A stretch of DNA of 64,000 bases from Flavobacterium sp. I-STPP5a (GCF_009764685.1 NZ_VHLM01000057.1:1-64000), one strand, 5' to 3'. Shown: positions 37,222-45,847, counted from the first letter of the stretch. The notes: generated by a model not told the origin, from the letters alone. A program made the numbers and translations.

Positions 37222-37622
37222 ATGAATAAAAACATTTCTTATTTATTACCCTTTCTCAACTTTGCAAATAAATTGGTTGGTTGCGGTGCTGATAACTCAA
37301 AAGTGAGCAGCTACGCCCCTACCCATCTGGCTAGTATATATGTCATTAATTTACAAAACGGAAATTATCCAATGACAATGTCTAAAGACGGTGAAACCTC
37401 ATCGGAAATGTATCCAAATAAGGAGCGTTGGTTTTGTCTGAAGCAACCGATGCTAATCATCCAAAAAGGAAAAGATTCGGTTCAGATTTCTCTTTATTCT
37501 AAGTTGGATTATCAAACGTTGGAGGTGTTTTCAATGACATGAAAGAGCAACATTTTTTTGATCTGCGATTTACTATGTTTGAGTTTCTTGGTAATAGGCC
37601 CTATGACGAACCAAAGTGGTAA
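37222..37622 (+). pseudogene. Frameshifted small gene
   Basis: A frame starting at ATG 37222 runs 106 codons to a stop at 37540-37542. A one-base shift near 37517-37522 opens a continuing, protein-like frame (GGVFNDMKEQHFFDLRF then MFEFLGNRPYDEPKW) to TAA at 37620-37622. The joined product would be about 133 residues, with a weak lipoprotein-like N-terminus (LVGCG). No family recognised. It lies in a stretch of decayed DNA after nagB, so a frameshifted pseudogene is likely; a sequencing error could give the same picture. Confidence 0.45.
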
Positions 37623-37876
37623 ACTGGTAGTGTGACTCGGTAGGAATATAAAAACTACTGAGCACACTCACTTTTAATTGATTGAAAATATTTCTAGCAT
37701 CTAAGGCGCCTGTTTTTGATACCGTTTTCTACTTACAATCATAACATCAGAAGGAGTAACCATCAAAACATGCTAGCGTAAATTTAAAATATAGAGTACT
37801 AAAGATTAGCGTTTTTGCCGATCAAATGATAATTTCTAGTTTAAAAGAATCTTCAAAAAATATAAAAGAGATTTAA

Positions 37877-38080
37877 ATACATGGGCAACTGCTTCATAAT
37901 TCCAAACAACTTGCATCTAAAGGGGGTTTAGAAAAACTCTACCTATTATCCGATGATTGCCTTCAAAAAATAGATTTGTTGTTAAAGTTAAAACTTTCTG
38001 ACAATGAAAGAAAACAAATGGAAGCATTAAAGTTAAGCAGAGAGCTTTATACAAATAGAAATCATCCATTGAGGATTTAA
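37877..38080 (+). pseudogene. Coding remnant without a start
   Basis: A 68-codon open frame between stops reads like protein (LASKGGLEKLYLLSDDC, then LKLKLSDNERKQMEALKLS) but has no suitable start codon. It looks like the C-terminal piece of a lost helical protein. No family recognised. Confidence 0.35.
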
Positions 38081-38247
38081 TTGCTAAAAAAAACATTTTA
38101 CTTAACCAAAATACCCAATTGGAAAAATAAAAAAAATCTTTTCAAATTTGGTGCGGTCCACCTACCAGTTATACTACGACAGATAAGGTTTCGCTGCGGC
38201 TGCAAGCCGAACAATGAATTTATCGTATAGTTTTTGAGAGAGAATAT

Positions 38248-38274
38248 AAAGAGGATTTAGTATCCTCTTTTTTT
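38248..38274. terminator. Orphan terminator
   Basis: AAAGAGGAT (38248-38256) pairs with ATCCTCTTT (38262-38270) over a 5-base loop, followed by further T. No intact gene ends just before it, which supports the view that a gene has been lost upstream. Confidence 0.6.
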
Positions 38275-38280
38275 GAAATA

Positions 38281-38856
38281 GTATTAAAGATTACTTTTTA
38301 GTATTTACCTGCACTTTTTAGCATAAAACTTCTTACCCTATTCGCTCATAATAACATTTTGTGACTATTCCTACTGCCAAATGAAAAAGTACTCTAAAAT
38401 ACTTCTCCTGAGAAACAGAAATCAATTTTAATACAATTTTAGGTTCCTCTAGCGTCTTACTAACTGCAAATATGCATATGATGTCCAGAAATTCCTGTTT
38501 TTGTGTGATTTTTTTTTGCAATATTTACTCACAAGTAAACGGAAGCTTTTGTACAGAAAGCGGTTATGTCAATGATTTAGAAAAACTTCGCTCAGATTAT
38601 TTTACTTGGAAAGCATTTATTTAAATCATTGTAAATATCCATTAAAACAGCAAATCTAAATCTGCTATAGAACATATTCGGGAATATGTTTTGCTACTTA
38701 AAAAAGCTAAAATATTTATCCTGCAACTAATTAACAATTAATAAAGTAGTATATTTGGATAACCAGAAAATAAATAGCAGTGTTGAATTGAAGTATTGAT
38801 TACGAAATCGTTAAACCATTTCAAAAAAGAAAAGTCCAATTAATAAATTAAATAGT
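38281..38856. other. Decayed region with a second remnant
   Basis: Non-coding stretch ahead of the YHYH operon. A 31-codon fragment at 38529-38624 (SQVNGSFCTESGYVNDLEKL...) looks like the N-terminal part of a mature secreted protein that lost both ends. A short hairpin (AACATATT with AATATGTT, 38671-38690) follows. The promoter of the YHYH operon must lie near the right end. Confidence 0.35.
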
Positions 38857-39636
38857 ATGAAATCAAAAAAGCATTTTTTTACTGTAAATATTTTAGCAAT
38901 TGCCTTAACCATTTTTAGTTGTTCTAAAGATGATGATACGCCTCCACCCACTACGCAATCAACTGCACTTCCATCTGTTTATTCAAAAATATATGGAGCT
39001 ACAAGTATTACTTCTGATGGTACTTTTATTACCATTAAAACCAGTGATCAACCCAACCACAAAAGTGCTTATTGGGCTAATACTAATTCTTTGTATGAAG
39101 CCTTCACTCCATCTACAACTAGTCCATCGTTTACTGGTGGCGCATTTATCAGGGCTCCAAATAATATTACTGCACAAACAATTACCTTAAAAATACCTTT
39201 AAATCCTAAAGTTGCAACAACCCATAGCGCCACACCAATGGGTGTTATGGGTGTGGCGCTAGATGGCGTTCCTTTTTTTAATCAATATGCTGCTGGAGGT
39301 GTTTCGCTGGGTGGAGAAGTAAATGGTTTTGACCAAGCTTGGGGGCATCCACAAGCATCAGGTATGTACCATTACCATGTTGAACCCTATTATTTAACAA
39401 CGGTTAAATCTGGCGCAACCAAATGGGGGTTATTGGGTTTCTTATTAGATGGATTTCCTGTTTATGGCCCTAAAGAAGAAAATAATACAGACCCTTCTAA
39501 TCTTGATGTTTATCATGGTCACACTCATGTTACTATTGATTTTCCTTCAGGAATTTATCATTATCATATTTCGAATACTGCTCCTTACATAAATGGTAAC
39601 GGATTTTATGGTACACCTGGCACAGTTACGCAATAA
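38857..39636 (+). CDS. YHYH-domain lipoprotein
   Basis: The 259-residue lipoprotein (lipobox TIFSC, Cys22, followed by SKDDD) carries the two YHYH signatures that name the family: GMYHYHVEP (~168) and GIYHYHISN (~228), with nearby GLLGFLLDGFPVYGP and a His-rich YHGHTHV. The His clusters suggest metal binding, but the family has no established function. Its stop overlaps the start of the MORN gene (TAATG) and the SCO gene follows, so the three form one operon. The partner SCO protein makes copper handling a plausible, unproven theme. Confidence 0.85.
   Translation: MKSKKHFFTVNILAIALTIFSCSKDDDTPPPTTQSTALPSVYSKIYGATSITSDGTFITIKTSDQPNHKSAYWANTNSLYEAFTPSTTSPSFTGGAFIRAPNNITAQTITLKIPLNPKVATTHSATPMGVMGVALDGVPFFNQYAAGGVSLGGEVNGFDQAWGHPQASGMYHYHVEPYYLTTVKSGATKWGLLGFLLDGFPVYGPKEENNTDPSNLDVYHGHTHVTIDFPSGIYHYHISNTAPYINGNGFYGTPGTVTQ
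39225..39261 (+). other. Strong hairpin inside the YHYH coding sequence
   Basis: TAGCGCCACACC (39225-39236) and its perfect complement (39250-39261) form a 12-bp GC-rich stem with a 13-base loop in the middle of an otherwise AT-rich gene. It encodes HSATPMGVMGVALDG. It may slow translation or stabilise the mRNA, or be a by-product of codon choice. Confidence 0.5.
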
Positions 39637-40229
39637 TGAAAAAAATTGTACTCCTTACACTAATTTTCTTCTTTTCTTGTAAAAATGAAGAGAAGAAAAT
39701 TGTTTTTTCTAAACCATTAAAAAAAGTTCCATTAGTTTACAAAGATGCTTCAAATTATTTATTTCAGATGCATCAGGATACTGTTTACTTTAACAATAAA
39801 AAATTTTCTGGAATCCAATACTCTTTATATAAACCAGGAGATACGGCTTTTATTAAACCTTATTTAAATGGTTTAGAAGAAGGTATCACCAAAAAATGGT
39901 ACGCTAACAAACAACTAGCAGAAAAACGGTTGTATATTGATGGAAAAAAGGAAGGTATTCATAAAGGCTGGTGGGAAAATGGGCAGAGAAAATTTGAATT
40001 TGCAGTATCTAATGATGAATATACCAATGAATTTAAAGAATGGAATAGCAATGGATTATTACTTAAACATTTTCATTATAAAAATGGTCAAGAGAATGGT
40101 AGTCAGCAATTGTTTTATGAAAACGGAAAGATTAAAGCAAATTATGTTATAATAAGCGGTAAGAGATATGGTTTATTAGGAACTAAAAATTGTAAAAATG
40201 TATCGGATAGTATTTTTAATAGTAAGTAG
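39636..40229 (+). CDS. MORN-repeat lipoprotein
   Basis: The 197-residue lipoprotein (lipobox FFFSC, Cys15) has four to five MORN-like repeats of ~22 residues (GLEEGITKKWYANKQLAEKRLYIDGKKEG, WWENGQRKFEF, LFYENGKIKANY), as in the YwqK family. Such repeats usually mediate protein or membrane contacts. It starts on the stop codon of the YHYH gene and overlaps the SCO gene by 32 bases, so it is translated as part of the same operon. Specific role unknown. Confidence 0.8.
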   Translation: MKKIVLLTLIFFFSCKNEEKKIVFSKPLKKVPLVYKDASNYLFQMHQDTVYFNNKKFSGIQYSLYKPGDTAFIKPYLNGLEEGITKKWYANKQLAEKRLYIDGKKEGIHKGWWENGQRKFEFAVSNDEYTNEFKEWNSNGLLLKHFHYKNGQENGSQQLFYENGKIKANYVIISGKRYGLLGTKNCKNVSDSIFNSK

Positions 40230-40848
40230 TTTACTTCTGTTCAGTTGTTCAAAGAAGGAAGATAATTCCATTGCTTTGCCTTATTACAATGAACCTAATT
40301 TTACACCTATATTTTTAAAAAACAAAGCAGCAATTAAAAGGAACATAAGTCATACTATTGCTGATTTTTCGTTTCTAAATCAAGATAGCATCGTAATAAA
40401 TCAAAATGTTTTTAAGAATAAAATTCATGTAGCAAATTTTATTTTTACAAGTTGCGGAAGTATTTGTCCAGCAATGACTAAGAATTTAAAAATAGTCTCT
40501 GATAGTTTACAAGATAGTAAAGACATCGTTTTCTTATCCTATTCTGTAACTCCATGGATTGACAACCCAAGTGTATTAAAGAAATTTAAATCGAATTATG
40601 GGATTACTAATAAAAACTGGCACTTCCTTACGGGAAAAAAAGCAACAATATATAGTCTGGCACGTCAATCGTATTTTGCCGAAGAAGATATTGGTTTTAG
40701 TAAAGACAGTTCAGAGTTTTTACATACAGAACATTTTATTTTAGTCGACAAAAATAAAAGAATTAGAGGTATTTACAACGGGACACTACAACTAGAAATG
40801 GAGCAATTGATTGATGATATTGTAACATTAAAAAATGATGAAAAATAA
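40198..40848 (+). CDS. SCO1/SenC-family lipoprotein
   Basis: The 216-residue lipoprotein (lipobox LLFSC, Cys17) has a thioredoxin fold with the copper-binding pair Cys86-x3-Cys90 in FTSCGSICPAM and a His at ~179 (TEHFILVD) as third ligand. SCO proteins deliver copper to, or reduce, the CuA site of cytochrome oxidase; in Bacteroidota they also appear with other copper enzymes. The 32-base overlap with the MORN gene looks genuine because only this ATG keeps the signal peptide. Confidence 0.88.
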   Translation: MYRIVFLIVSSLLLFSCSKKEDNSIALPYYNEPNFTPIFLKNKAAIKRNISHTIADFSFLNQDSIVINQNVFKNKIHVANFIFTSCGSICPAMTKNLKIVSDSLQDSKDIVFLSYSVTPWIDNPSVLKKFKSNYGITNKNWHFLTGKKATIYSLARQSYFAEEDIGFSKDSSEFLHTEHFILVDKNKRIRGIYNGTLQLEMEQLIDDIVTLKNDEK

Positions 40849-40880
40849 TACCACTACCCACAAAGATTATAAGTAACTAA

Positions 40881-41102
40881 GGTGTAAAAATTGCTGTTTG
40901 TTACTTAAAAGTGTCCCATTTTATGGGAATGCATGCTTTACAAATACTACCACCGCTACCATTCTATGTTGTAAAACACACCAAACTAACTCTTTCGCTT
41001 GCGCTTATTTATGCGCTATTGGCCCTGTTAACACTTACTCAATTATTACAAAGCAAGCTCTTAGGACCTGATGCGAAAAAAGAAGTGCCGCATAAAACTT
41101 AA
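40881..41102 (+). pseudogene. Truncated membrane-protein gene (C-terminal fragment)
   Basis: An open frame of about 73 codons following an in-frame stop contains HFMGMHALQILPPLPFYVV and then a transmembrane helix (LSLALIYALLALLTLTQLL) and a polar tail. It looks like the end of a larger integral membrane protein whose front is missing. A GTG at 40911 could still start a 63-residue peptide. It lies 32 bases after the SCO gene, so the operon once had a fourth gene. Confidence 0.5.
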
Positions 41103-41290
41103 ACTAGACGAAATAATGTTTTGCAAGTTTTCCAAAGCTAAGTTTTCGCTTGGTACAGCCTACGTCAATTTACAATTGCTACTAGTTTCAGAACACTCTT
41201 CAAACCAGTCAATCAACTCATTATAATAACATAAGGGCGCAAACCCCTTTAAAATTTTAAAAAAATACTTTTCATTAAAAATGTTTTTTT

Positions 41291-41308
41291 TAATTGACAT
41301 ATCAATTA
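41291..41308. promoter_or_regulatory. MarR-type operator
   Basis: TAATTGA (41291-41297), CATA, TCAATTA (41302-41308) is a dyad with perfect 7-base arms, the usual form of a MarR binding site. It overlaps the first bases of the TATATTTG promoter box, so binding would block transcription. Autoregulation is the natural reading. Confidence 0.65.
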
Positions 41309-41314
41309 TATTTG
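41307..41314 (+). promoter_or_regulatory. Promoter -7 box of the marR operon
   Basis: TATATTTG is an exact TAnnTTTG match, 17 bases ahead of the ATG at 41332, so the transcript would have a very short leader. A T-rich tract about 20 bases upstream takes the place of the TTTG box. Confidence 0.6.
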
Positions 41315-41331
41315 TATCAAATATTAAACAA

Positions 41332-41781
41332 ATGAAAAATACAAATCCCACAGGTACGGTACTTTACACCTTAGAGCAAACAATAAAAGAATACCGAAAA
41401 ATGGCTCAAAAAAATATAAGCTCCATTGTACACGATATCACCGTTGACCAATGTTTGGTGCTCATAATTCTTCACAAAAATCCTCAGTATTCCCAAAAAG
41501 AAGTAGCAGAAATGATTTTCAAAGACAATGCTTCTGTAACAAGAATTATTGATTTGATGGTGAAAAAGGACTATATAAGTAGGAAAATTAATGAGACGGA
41601 CAGACGCAAATTCAATCTTGAAATCACAAAAAAAGGAATTGAAACCATTGCAATACTTACTCCCACAATACAAAAAAACAGAACAGATGCTCTAGCCGGA
41701 TTATCTGAAAATGAAATAATTCTTCTGGACCAACTATTAACTAAAGTACTAATCAACTGTAAAACGGATCATGAAAAATAG
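41332..41781 (+). CDS. MarR-family transcriptional regulator
   Basis: About 149 residues. A winged helix is visible: QCLVLIILHKNPQYSQKEVAEMIFKDNASVTRIIDLMVKKDYISRKINETDRRKFNLEITKKG is the classic MarR DNA-binding part with the DRR wing. I start at ATG 41332 because the in-frame ATG at 41281 lies upstream of the promoter box and operator. It overlaps the serine hydrolase gene by 11 bases, so it probably controls that gene and itself in response to a small molecule. Confidence 0.9.
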   Translation: MKNTNPTGTVLYTLEQTIKEYRKMAQKNISSIVHDITVDQCLVLIILHKNPQYSQKEVAEMIFKDNASVTRIIDLMVKKDYISRKINETDRRKFNLEITKKGIETIAILTPTIQKNRTDALAGLSENEIILLDQLLTKVLINCKTDHEK

Positions 41782-43102
41782 AAATCAAACTAGTGTAAGT
41801 TTCGCAGTACTCCTATTCACAATTTTGCCAACGGTTCTTTTTTGTCAAAAAAACACAGCTGCAGCTATTGAAAAATACATGCAAGCACAGCATGATATCA
41901 ATCAGTTTAGCGGTACTGTTTTAGTATCCAAAAACGATACTGTACTCTTCAAAAAAGCCTATGGATTTGCTGATTACGAACAAAAAATTAAAAATACGAT
42001 TGATACTAAATTTCAATTGGCATCGGTTACTAAACAATTTACTGCAGCGGCAATCCTTCAATTGGTGCAGGAAGGAAAATTATCTCTGAATGATCCGCTA
42101 AGTCGTTTCGTACCTGACTACCCCAAAGCAAATCAGGTTACCATACACATGCTCTTGTCTCATTCGTCTGGACTAGCCATGGGTTTCAAAAACATTGCAA
42201 CAAGTGCCATATCTGCTGATTCAGCCTACAACGAAATAAAAAAAATGCCCTATGAATTTGAACCCGGCACAAACACAGCCTACAGCAATATTGGCTATTA
42301 TTTATTAGCTAAAATTATAGAATCTGTTTCTGGCGAAAAGTATAGCACCTATCTTCAAAAACATGTATTTGAAAAAGCAGGTATGTACAACTCAGGTGTA
42401 ATTACTAATGACGCATTGATTCCTAAAAAAGCTAAAAATTATACCAAAGAACACAATCACTATGTTAGTAACCCTTACATCAATTGGGACATCAACTATG
42501 GTCATGATGGTGTGTATGCAACTGTTGAAGATTTGGCTCTTTGGGACAAAGCGCTCTATGGCACAAGTATTTTATCAGAAAAAATGAAACAACAAATGTT
42601 CACACCTTATAGCACAGAAAATTGGGGATATGGTTTTGTAATCAATCCATTTTACAATCACGGTCATGAACTGATTGCGCATGATGGAGGCTTTTTTGGA
42701 GCCATGACATCCTTCAACCGGTTTACAAAAGATCGCGTTTTGGTCACTGTGCTTTCCAACAATGAATCTCTTTCACATATCATTGCCTACGGACTTTCGG
42801 CTCTGGTTTTTCAAAAAGAAGTTACACTGCCATACAAACACAAAAAAATAAAGGCAAACCCATCCATTTATAATCAATACACAGGGCAATTTGGTACAAT
42901 TGAAATCATAAAAATAGGAAACAAACTTTATTACAATAGTATGGAACTTGAACTCATCCCTGAATCAAAAACAAAATTTTTTAGATCAGATGACAACGAC
43001 AGAACAGTAGAATTTATAGCGGACAAAAATGGCAATTACAATTTGATTGTGGTCACAAAAGGAGGCGTAAAAGAAATCTTCACAAAAAATAACCCAAACT
43101 AA
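41771..43102 (+). CDS. Serine hydrolase of the class C beta-lactamase fold
   Basis: The 443-residue secreted protein (signal to ~25, VLFCQ) has the SxxK motif at Ser85-Lys88 (ASVTKQF), Tyr171 in AYSNIGYYL (YxN), and an H(D/E)GG motif in IAHDGGFFG (~300). A C-terminal lipocalin-like extension (~355-443) follows. Family members include D-aminopeptidases, esterases and beta-lactamases, so the substrate is open. The coupling to a MarR regulator suggests induction by a toxic or signal compound. Confidence 0.88.
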   Translation: MKNRNQTSVSFAVLLFTILPTVLFCQKNTAAAIEKYMQAQHDINQFSGTVLVSKNDTVLFKKAYGFADYEQKIKNTIDTKFQLASVTKQFTAAAILQLVQEGKLSLNDPLSRFVPDYPKANQVTIHMLLSHSSGLAMGFKNIATSAISADSAYNEIKKMPYEFEPGTNTAYSNIGYYLLAKIIESVSGEKYSTYLQKHVFEKAGMYNSGVITNDALIPKKAKNYTKEHNHYVSNPYINWDINYGHDGVYATVEDLALWDKALYGTSILSEKMKQQMFTPYSTENWGYGFVINPFYNHGHELIAHDGGFFGAMTSFNRFTKDRVLVTVLSNNESLSHIIAYGLSALVFQKEVTLPYKHKKIKANPSIYNQYTGQFGTIEIIKIGNKLYYNSMELELIPESKTKFFRSDDNDRTVEFIADKNGNYNLIVVTKGGVKEIFTKNNPN

Positions 43103-43103
43103 C

Positions 43104-43316
43104 AACTTTAAAGAACAAAAAATTAAGGTTTCGAAAATCAAGGAAAATGCAACACTTGGTTACATCATTTGGAAATACAACAAAAAGAAATTAGATACTG
43201 TTTTTCTGTTTGGTGCCAGCAAAACCGAATTTTTGAACTTACTCGTTTACACCAAACTGTGGGAAGAAAAAGAAAAAATCGCTTTTTTAGAAAACCTCTT
43301 TGAATTAAACCAATAG
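43104..43316 (+). pseudogene. C-terminal remnant of an unknown gene
   Basis: A 70-codon open frame after the serine hydrolase reads as protein (KENATLGYIIWKYNKKKLDTV, then VYTKLWEEKEKIAFLENLFELNQ) but has no in-frame start codon; the only nearby ATG is in another frame. It looks like the end of a helical protein truncated by deletion. No family recognised. Confidence 0.35.
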
Positions 43317-43409
43317 ATTTCTGATTGCTAATTCCTTGTAAATCTAAATTTAACCAAAAGGTAACGCAACCAAAAACCCCATTAATTATCTTTAAAGAAA
43401 TATTTGACT

Positions 43410-43901
43410 ATGAAAAAAATAGTATTTCTCCTGCTCGCTTCAATTTTGTTTGTATCATGTTGGCCACCAAATGAACCTAATGAAATTCCGAGACAAGAAT
43501 ACCAGCCCGTAATTATCACTCGTAGCGCCCTAGAAACCTCAATCGCTTTTCAAAACGCTCAGCCCATTGTTAAATCAGGAAAAATTTACATTAAAGGAGA
43601 TTTAATGTTTATTAATGATGTCAACAAAGGGTTTCATGTTTACGATTATGCAAATCCAAGTAAACCTGAACGACTCTATTTTATAAAGGCGCCAGGAGCC
43701 ACTGATCTAGCCATCAAAGGCAATACTGTGTACATTAATCAAGCTGTCGATTTAGTCACCGCAACATTTGATCCCGACACAAAAATTTTTAAGGTTACCA
43801 ACCGAAATAAAAATGTGTTTCCGCAAAAGCAAGCTCCAAACGGGACATTTGGCTACACAAAAGACAGTGAAATTATAATTGACTGGAATTTAAAAAAATA
43901 A
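43410..43901 (+). CDS. Lipoprotein, LVIVD-like propeller fragment
   Basis: About 163 residues with lipobox LFVSC (Cys17). I use ATG 43410 rather than the TTG 6 bases earlier. The single visible repeat (KIYIKGDLMFINDVNKGFHVYDYANPSKPERLYFIKAPG) is of the LVIVD type found in bacterial beta-propellers. It lies 2 bases ahead of a sister lipoprotein with more repeats, so the two are translated together and may form one propeller or complex. Function unknown. Confidence 0.75.
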   Translation: MKKIVFLLLASILFVSCWPPNEPNEIPRQEYQPVIITRSALETSIAFQNAQPIVKSGKIYIKGDLMFINDVNKGFHVYDYANPSKPERLYFIKAPGATDLAIKGNTVYINQAVDLVTATFDPDTKIFKVTNRNKNVFPQKQAPNGTFGYTKDSEIIIDWNLKK

Positions 43902-43903
43902 TC

Positions 43904-44632
43904 ATGAAAAAAATTATATTCTTCTTCCTTTTGATAGTTACAATCGGTTGTTCTAACAGTGATAACGCATCAAAGGATAGTACTGGACAAGGCGGTTCCC
44001 TCGCTGTTTTTGCCCTAAAAGACAACTATCTTTATAGCGTAGACCACATGAAATTAAATGTATTTTCGTTAATAGACGGCGAAAAACCCGTTAAAGTGAA
44101 CGATATTCCTATTGGCTTTGACATCGAAACGCTATTCTCTTATGGAGACAACTTGTTTATAGGATCTAGAAACGGAATGTTTATATATTCGATTAGCAAT
44201 CCTGAAAACCCAACCAAACTATCAAGTGTACGACACTTTACCGCTTGCGACCCTGTTATTGCAAACAGCACACATTCTTATGTAACCTTGAATTCAAATA
44301 CTACCTGTGGCAATAACATCAACGTTTTACAAGTTTACGACACGAAGGATCTTAAAAATCCTAAACTAATTCATAGTCGGAATCTTATGCAACCGAAAGG
44401 AATTGGGTTTTATACTGCAAAATACCTATTGGTTTGTGACGATGTTCTGAAAATATTTAACATCGAAAATCCTGCAGAACCGGTTTTGGTTCACTCAATC
44501 GACAAAAATTGTTTTGACATAATTATACGAGACAATACTTTATTTGCAATTGGGAACAAAGGGGTTTACCGCTATAAAATGAATCCGAACGATATTAAAG
44601 ACATACAACTAGAGAGCGAAACAAATTTTTAA
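43904..44632 (+). CDS. LVIVD-repeat beta-propeller lipoprotein
   Basis: The 242-residue lipoprotein (lipobox TIGC, Cys16) has several repeats of the form DNLFIGSRNGMFIYSISNPENPTKLSS and DVLKIFNIENPAEPVLVHSI, matching the LVIVD propeller family. It follows its sister gene by 2 bases. These proteins are surface or periplasmic and their roles are mostly unknown. A duplication followed by divergence is likely. Confidence 0.8.
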   Translation: MKKIIFFFLLIVTIGCSNSDNASKDSTGQGGSLAVFALKDNYLYSVDHMKLNVFSLIDGEKPVKVNDIPIGFDIETLFSYGDNLFIGSRNGMFIYSISNPENPTKLSSVRHFTACDPVIANSTHSYVTLNSNTTCGNNINVLQVYDTKDLKNPKLIHSRNLMQPKGIGFYTAKYLLVCDDVLKIFNIENPAEPVLVHSIDKNCFDIIIRDNTLFAIGNKGVYRYKMNPNDIKDIQLESETNF

Positions 44633-44771
44633 TTTTTTCTTTTGTGTAAAAAATAAAACGACTTTTTAGTAAGTAAAGACCTTAGTAACTAATAAGAAAT
44701 GTTTTTTTTTATATTTTTATTCTGCTATTTTTACAATAAAATAAAAACCTATTTAATTACCAACCACTATT

Positions 44772-44972
44772 ATGAAAGAATACAAAGTAGAAAGTTTGAT
44801 TTATTATTCTAAGTTGACGCTTGATTCAAAGCACATTGCTAATGATTCAAAAAAAGAAATTCAAGAAAAACTAGATGAGTACTCCGCCAAAGGATACAGG
44901 TTTACAACCTCAACTTCAACAAATTTTGGAGCTGCGATATACATTCATTTGTATTTTGAGAAAGATATTTAA
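44772..44972 (+). CDS. Small DUF4177-like protein
   Basis: The 66-residue soluble protein has the YKVE... KLDEYSAKGYRFTTSTS... YIHLYFEK pattern of the DUF4177 family (short beta-alpha-beta proteins of unknown role). It stands alone with its own terminator. Confidence 0.65.
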   Translation: MKEYKVESLIYYSKLTLDSKHIANDSKKEIQEKLDEYSAKGYRFTTSTSTNFGAAIYIHLYFEKDI

Positions 44973-45020
44973 TCCTTGTTAGGAACATACTTTATTTAAA
45001 TTATACAGATATATTACTAA

Positions 45021-45058
45021 AAACCATTTCAATCGCAGGCTGTTGAAATGGTTTTTTT
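45021..45058. terminator. Bidirectional terminator
   Basis: AAACCATTTCAA (45021-45032) pairs perfectly with 45043-45054 over a 10-base loop, followed by T-runs. It serves the DUF4177-like gene on the plus strand and trmH on the minus strand. Confidence 0.85.
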
Positions 45059-45061
45059 ATT

Positions 45062-45727
45062 TCATACCCGAGGGTTCTCTTCAAAATACCGTTTTTCAAT
45101 TCTTTTAATATCTTTAATAGAATTTTTGGCCCAAGCCAAACGTTTTTCTAGGATTTCGTTTTCGGTTAAGTGCCAACCAATATTAGAATTTCGCAATCTA
45201 TTGGTTAGGTTTTGAATGATGATTGCAGCCGAAACGGAGATATTCAAACTTTCGGTGAAACCCACCATGGGGATTTTTAAAAAACCATCTGCACGTTGCA
45301 AGATTTCTTCAGATAAACCATCACGTTCGGTGCCAAAAAATAAGGCGCTTGGTTTACTAATGTCGAAATCTTCCATCAAACAATCGTTGTCATGTGGTGT
45401 AGTAGCGATAATTTGGTACCCTTTATTTTTTAAAGTATCAACACAAGTTGTTACACTATCGAAAGTGTTAATGTCAACCCATTTTTGGGCGCCCATGGCA
45501 ATTTCTTTATCGATACTTTTTCCGTAGCGCTGTTCAATCACGTTCAGTTCTTGAATACCAAAAACCTCGCAACTGCGCATCACGGCGCTGGTGTTGTGCA
45601 TTTGAAACACATCTTCAACAGCTATGGTGAAATGTTTGGTTCTGTTTTGCAATACTTTCAAGAATTTCTCTTTGCGATTATCTGTGAGGATATTTTCAAG
45701 AAATTCGAGATATTTTAAATCGATCAT
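45062..45727 (-). CDS. trmH: tRNA (guanosine-2'-O-)-methyltransferase
   Basis: The 221-residue SpoU/TrmD-knot methyltransferase has motif 1 NTSAVMRSCEVFG (with the catalytic Arg), motif 2 ALFFGTERDGLSEEIL and motif 3 MVGFTESLNISVSAAII. It methylates the ribose of G18 in tRNA. The length and the single-domain form fit TrmH rather than RlmB. Transcribed alone on the minus strand from a TATTTTTG promoter box. Confidence 0.92.
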   Translation of the reverse strand: MIDLKYLEFLENILTDNRKEKFLKVLQNRTKHFTIAVEDVFQMHNTSAVMRSCEVFGIQELNVIEQRYGKSIDKEIAMGAQKWVDINTFDSVTTCVDTLKNKGYQIIATTPHDNDCLMEDFDISKPSALFFGTERDGLSEEILQRADGFLKIPMVGFTESLNISVSAAIIIQNLTNRLRNSNIGWHLTENEILEKRLAWAKNSIKDIKRIEKRYFEENPRV

Positions 45728-45744
45728 GTGGGATTATTTTTTGG

Positions 45745-45752
45745 CAAAAATA
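45745..45752 (-). promoter_or_regulatory. Promoter -7 box of trmH
   Basis: On the minus strand the sequence reads TATTTTTG, an exact TAnnTTTG match, 17 bases before the trmH start codon. No clear -33 box is seen. Confidence 0.5.
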
Positions 45753-45847
45753 GTAAAAAAGAGTAGTTTTATGTTTTAAAGAACAACTAGTATTGATCTC
45801 TAACGGGTTGTGCTTTGAAAGATAAAAAAAGTACACTTACGGGATTT

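Noticed and set aside
38150..38220. GC-richer stretch near 38.2 kb as a tRNA or IS end
   Set aside because: No cloverleaf, no CCA-type end and no matching inverted repeats were found; only the nearby orphan terminator is supported.
38333..38521. Minus-strand open frame of 62 codons in the decayed region
   Set aside because: No recognisable domain, no promoter box and no neighbour on that strand; it looks like chance in non-coding DNA.
41281..41331. Upstream ATG giving the MarR protein 17 extra residues
   Set aside because: The extra codons overlap the operator and the TATATTTG promoter box, so they are very unlikely to be transcribed; ATG 41332 gives a normal MarR length.
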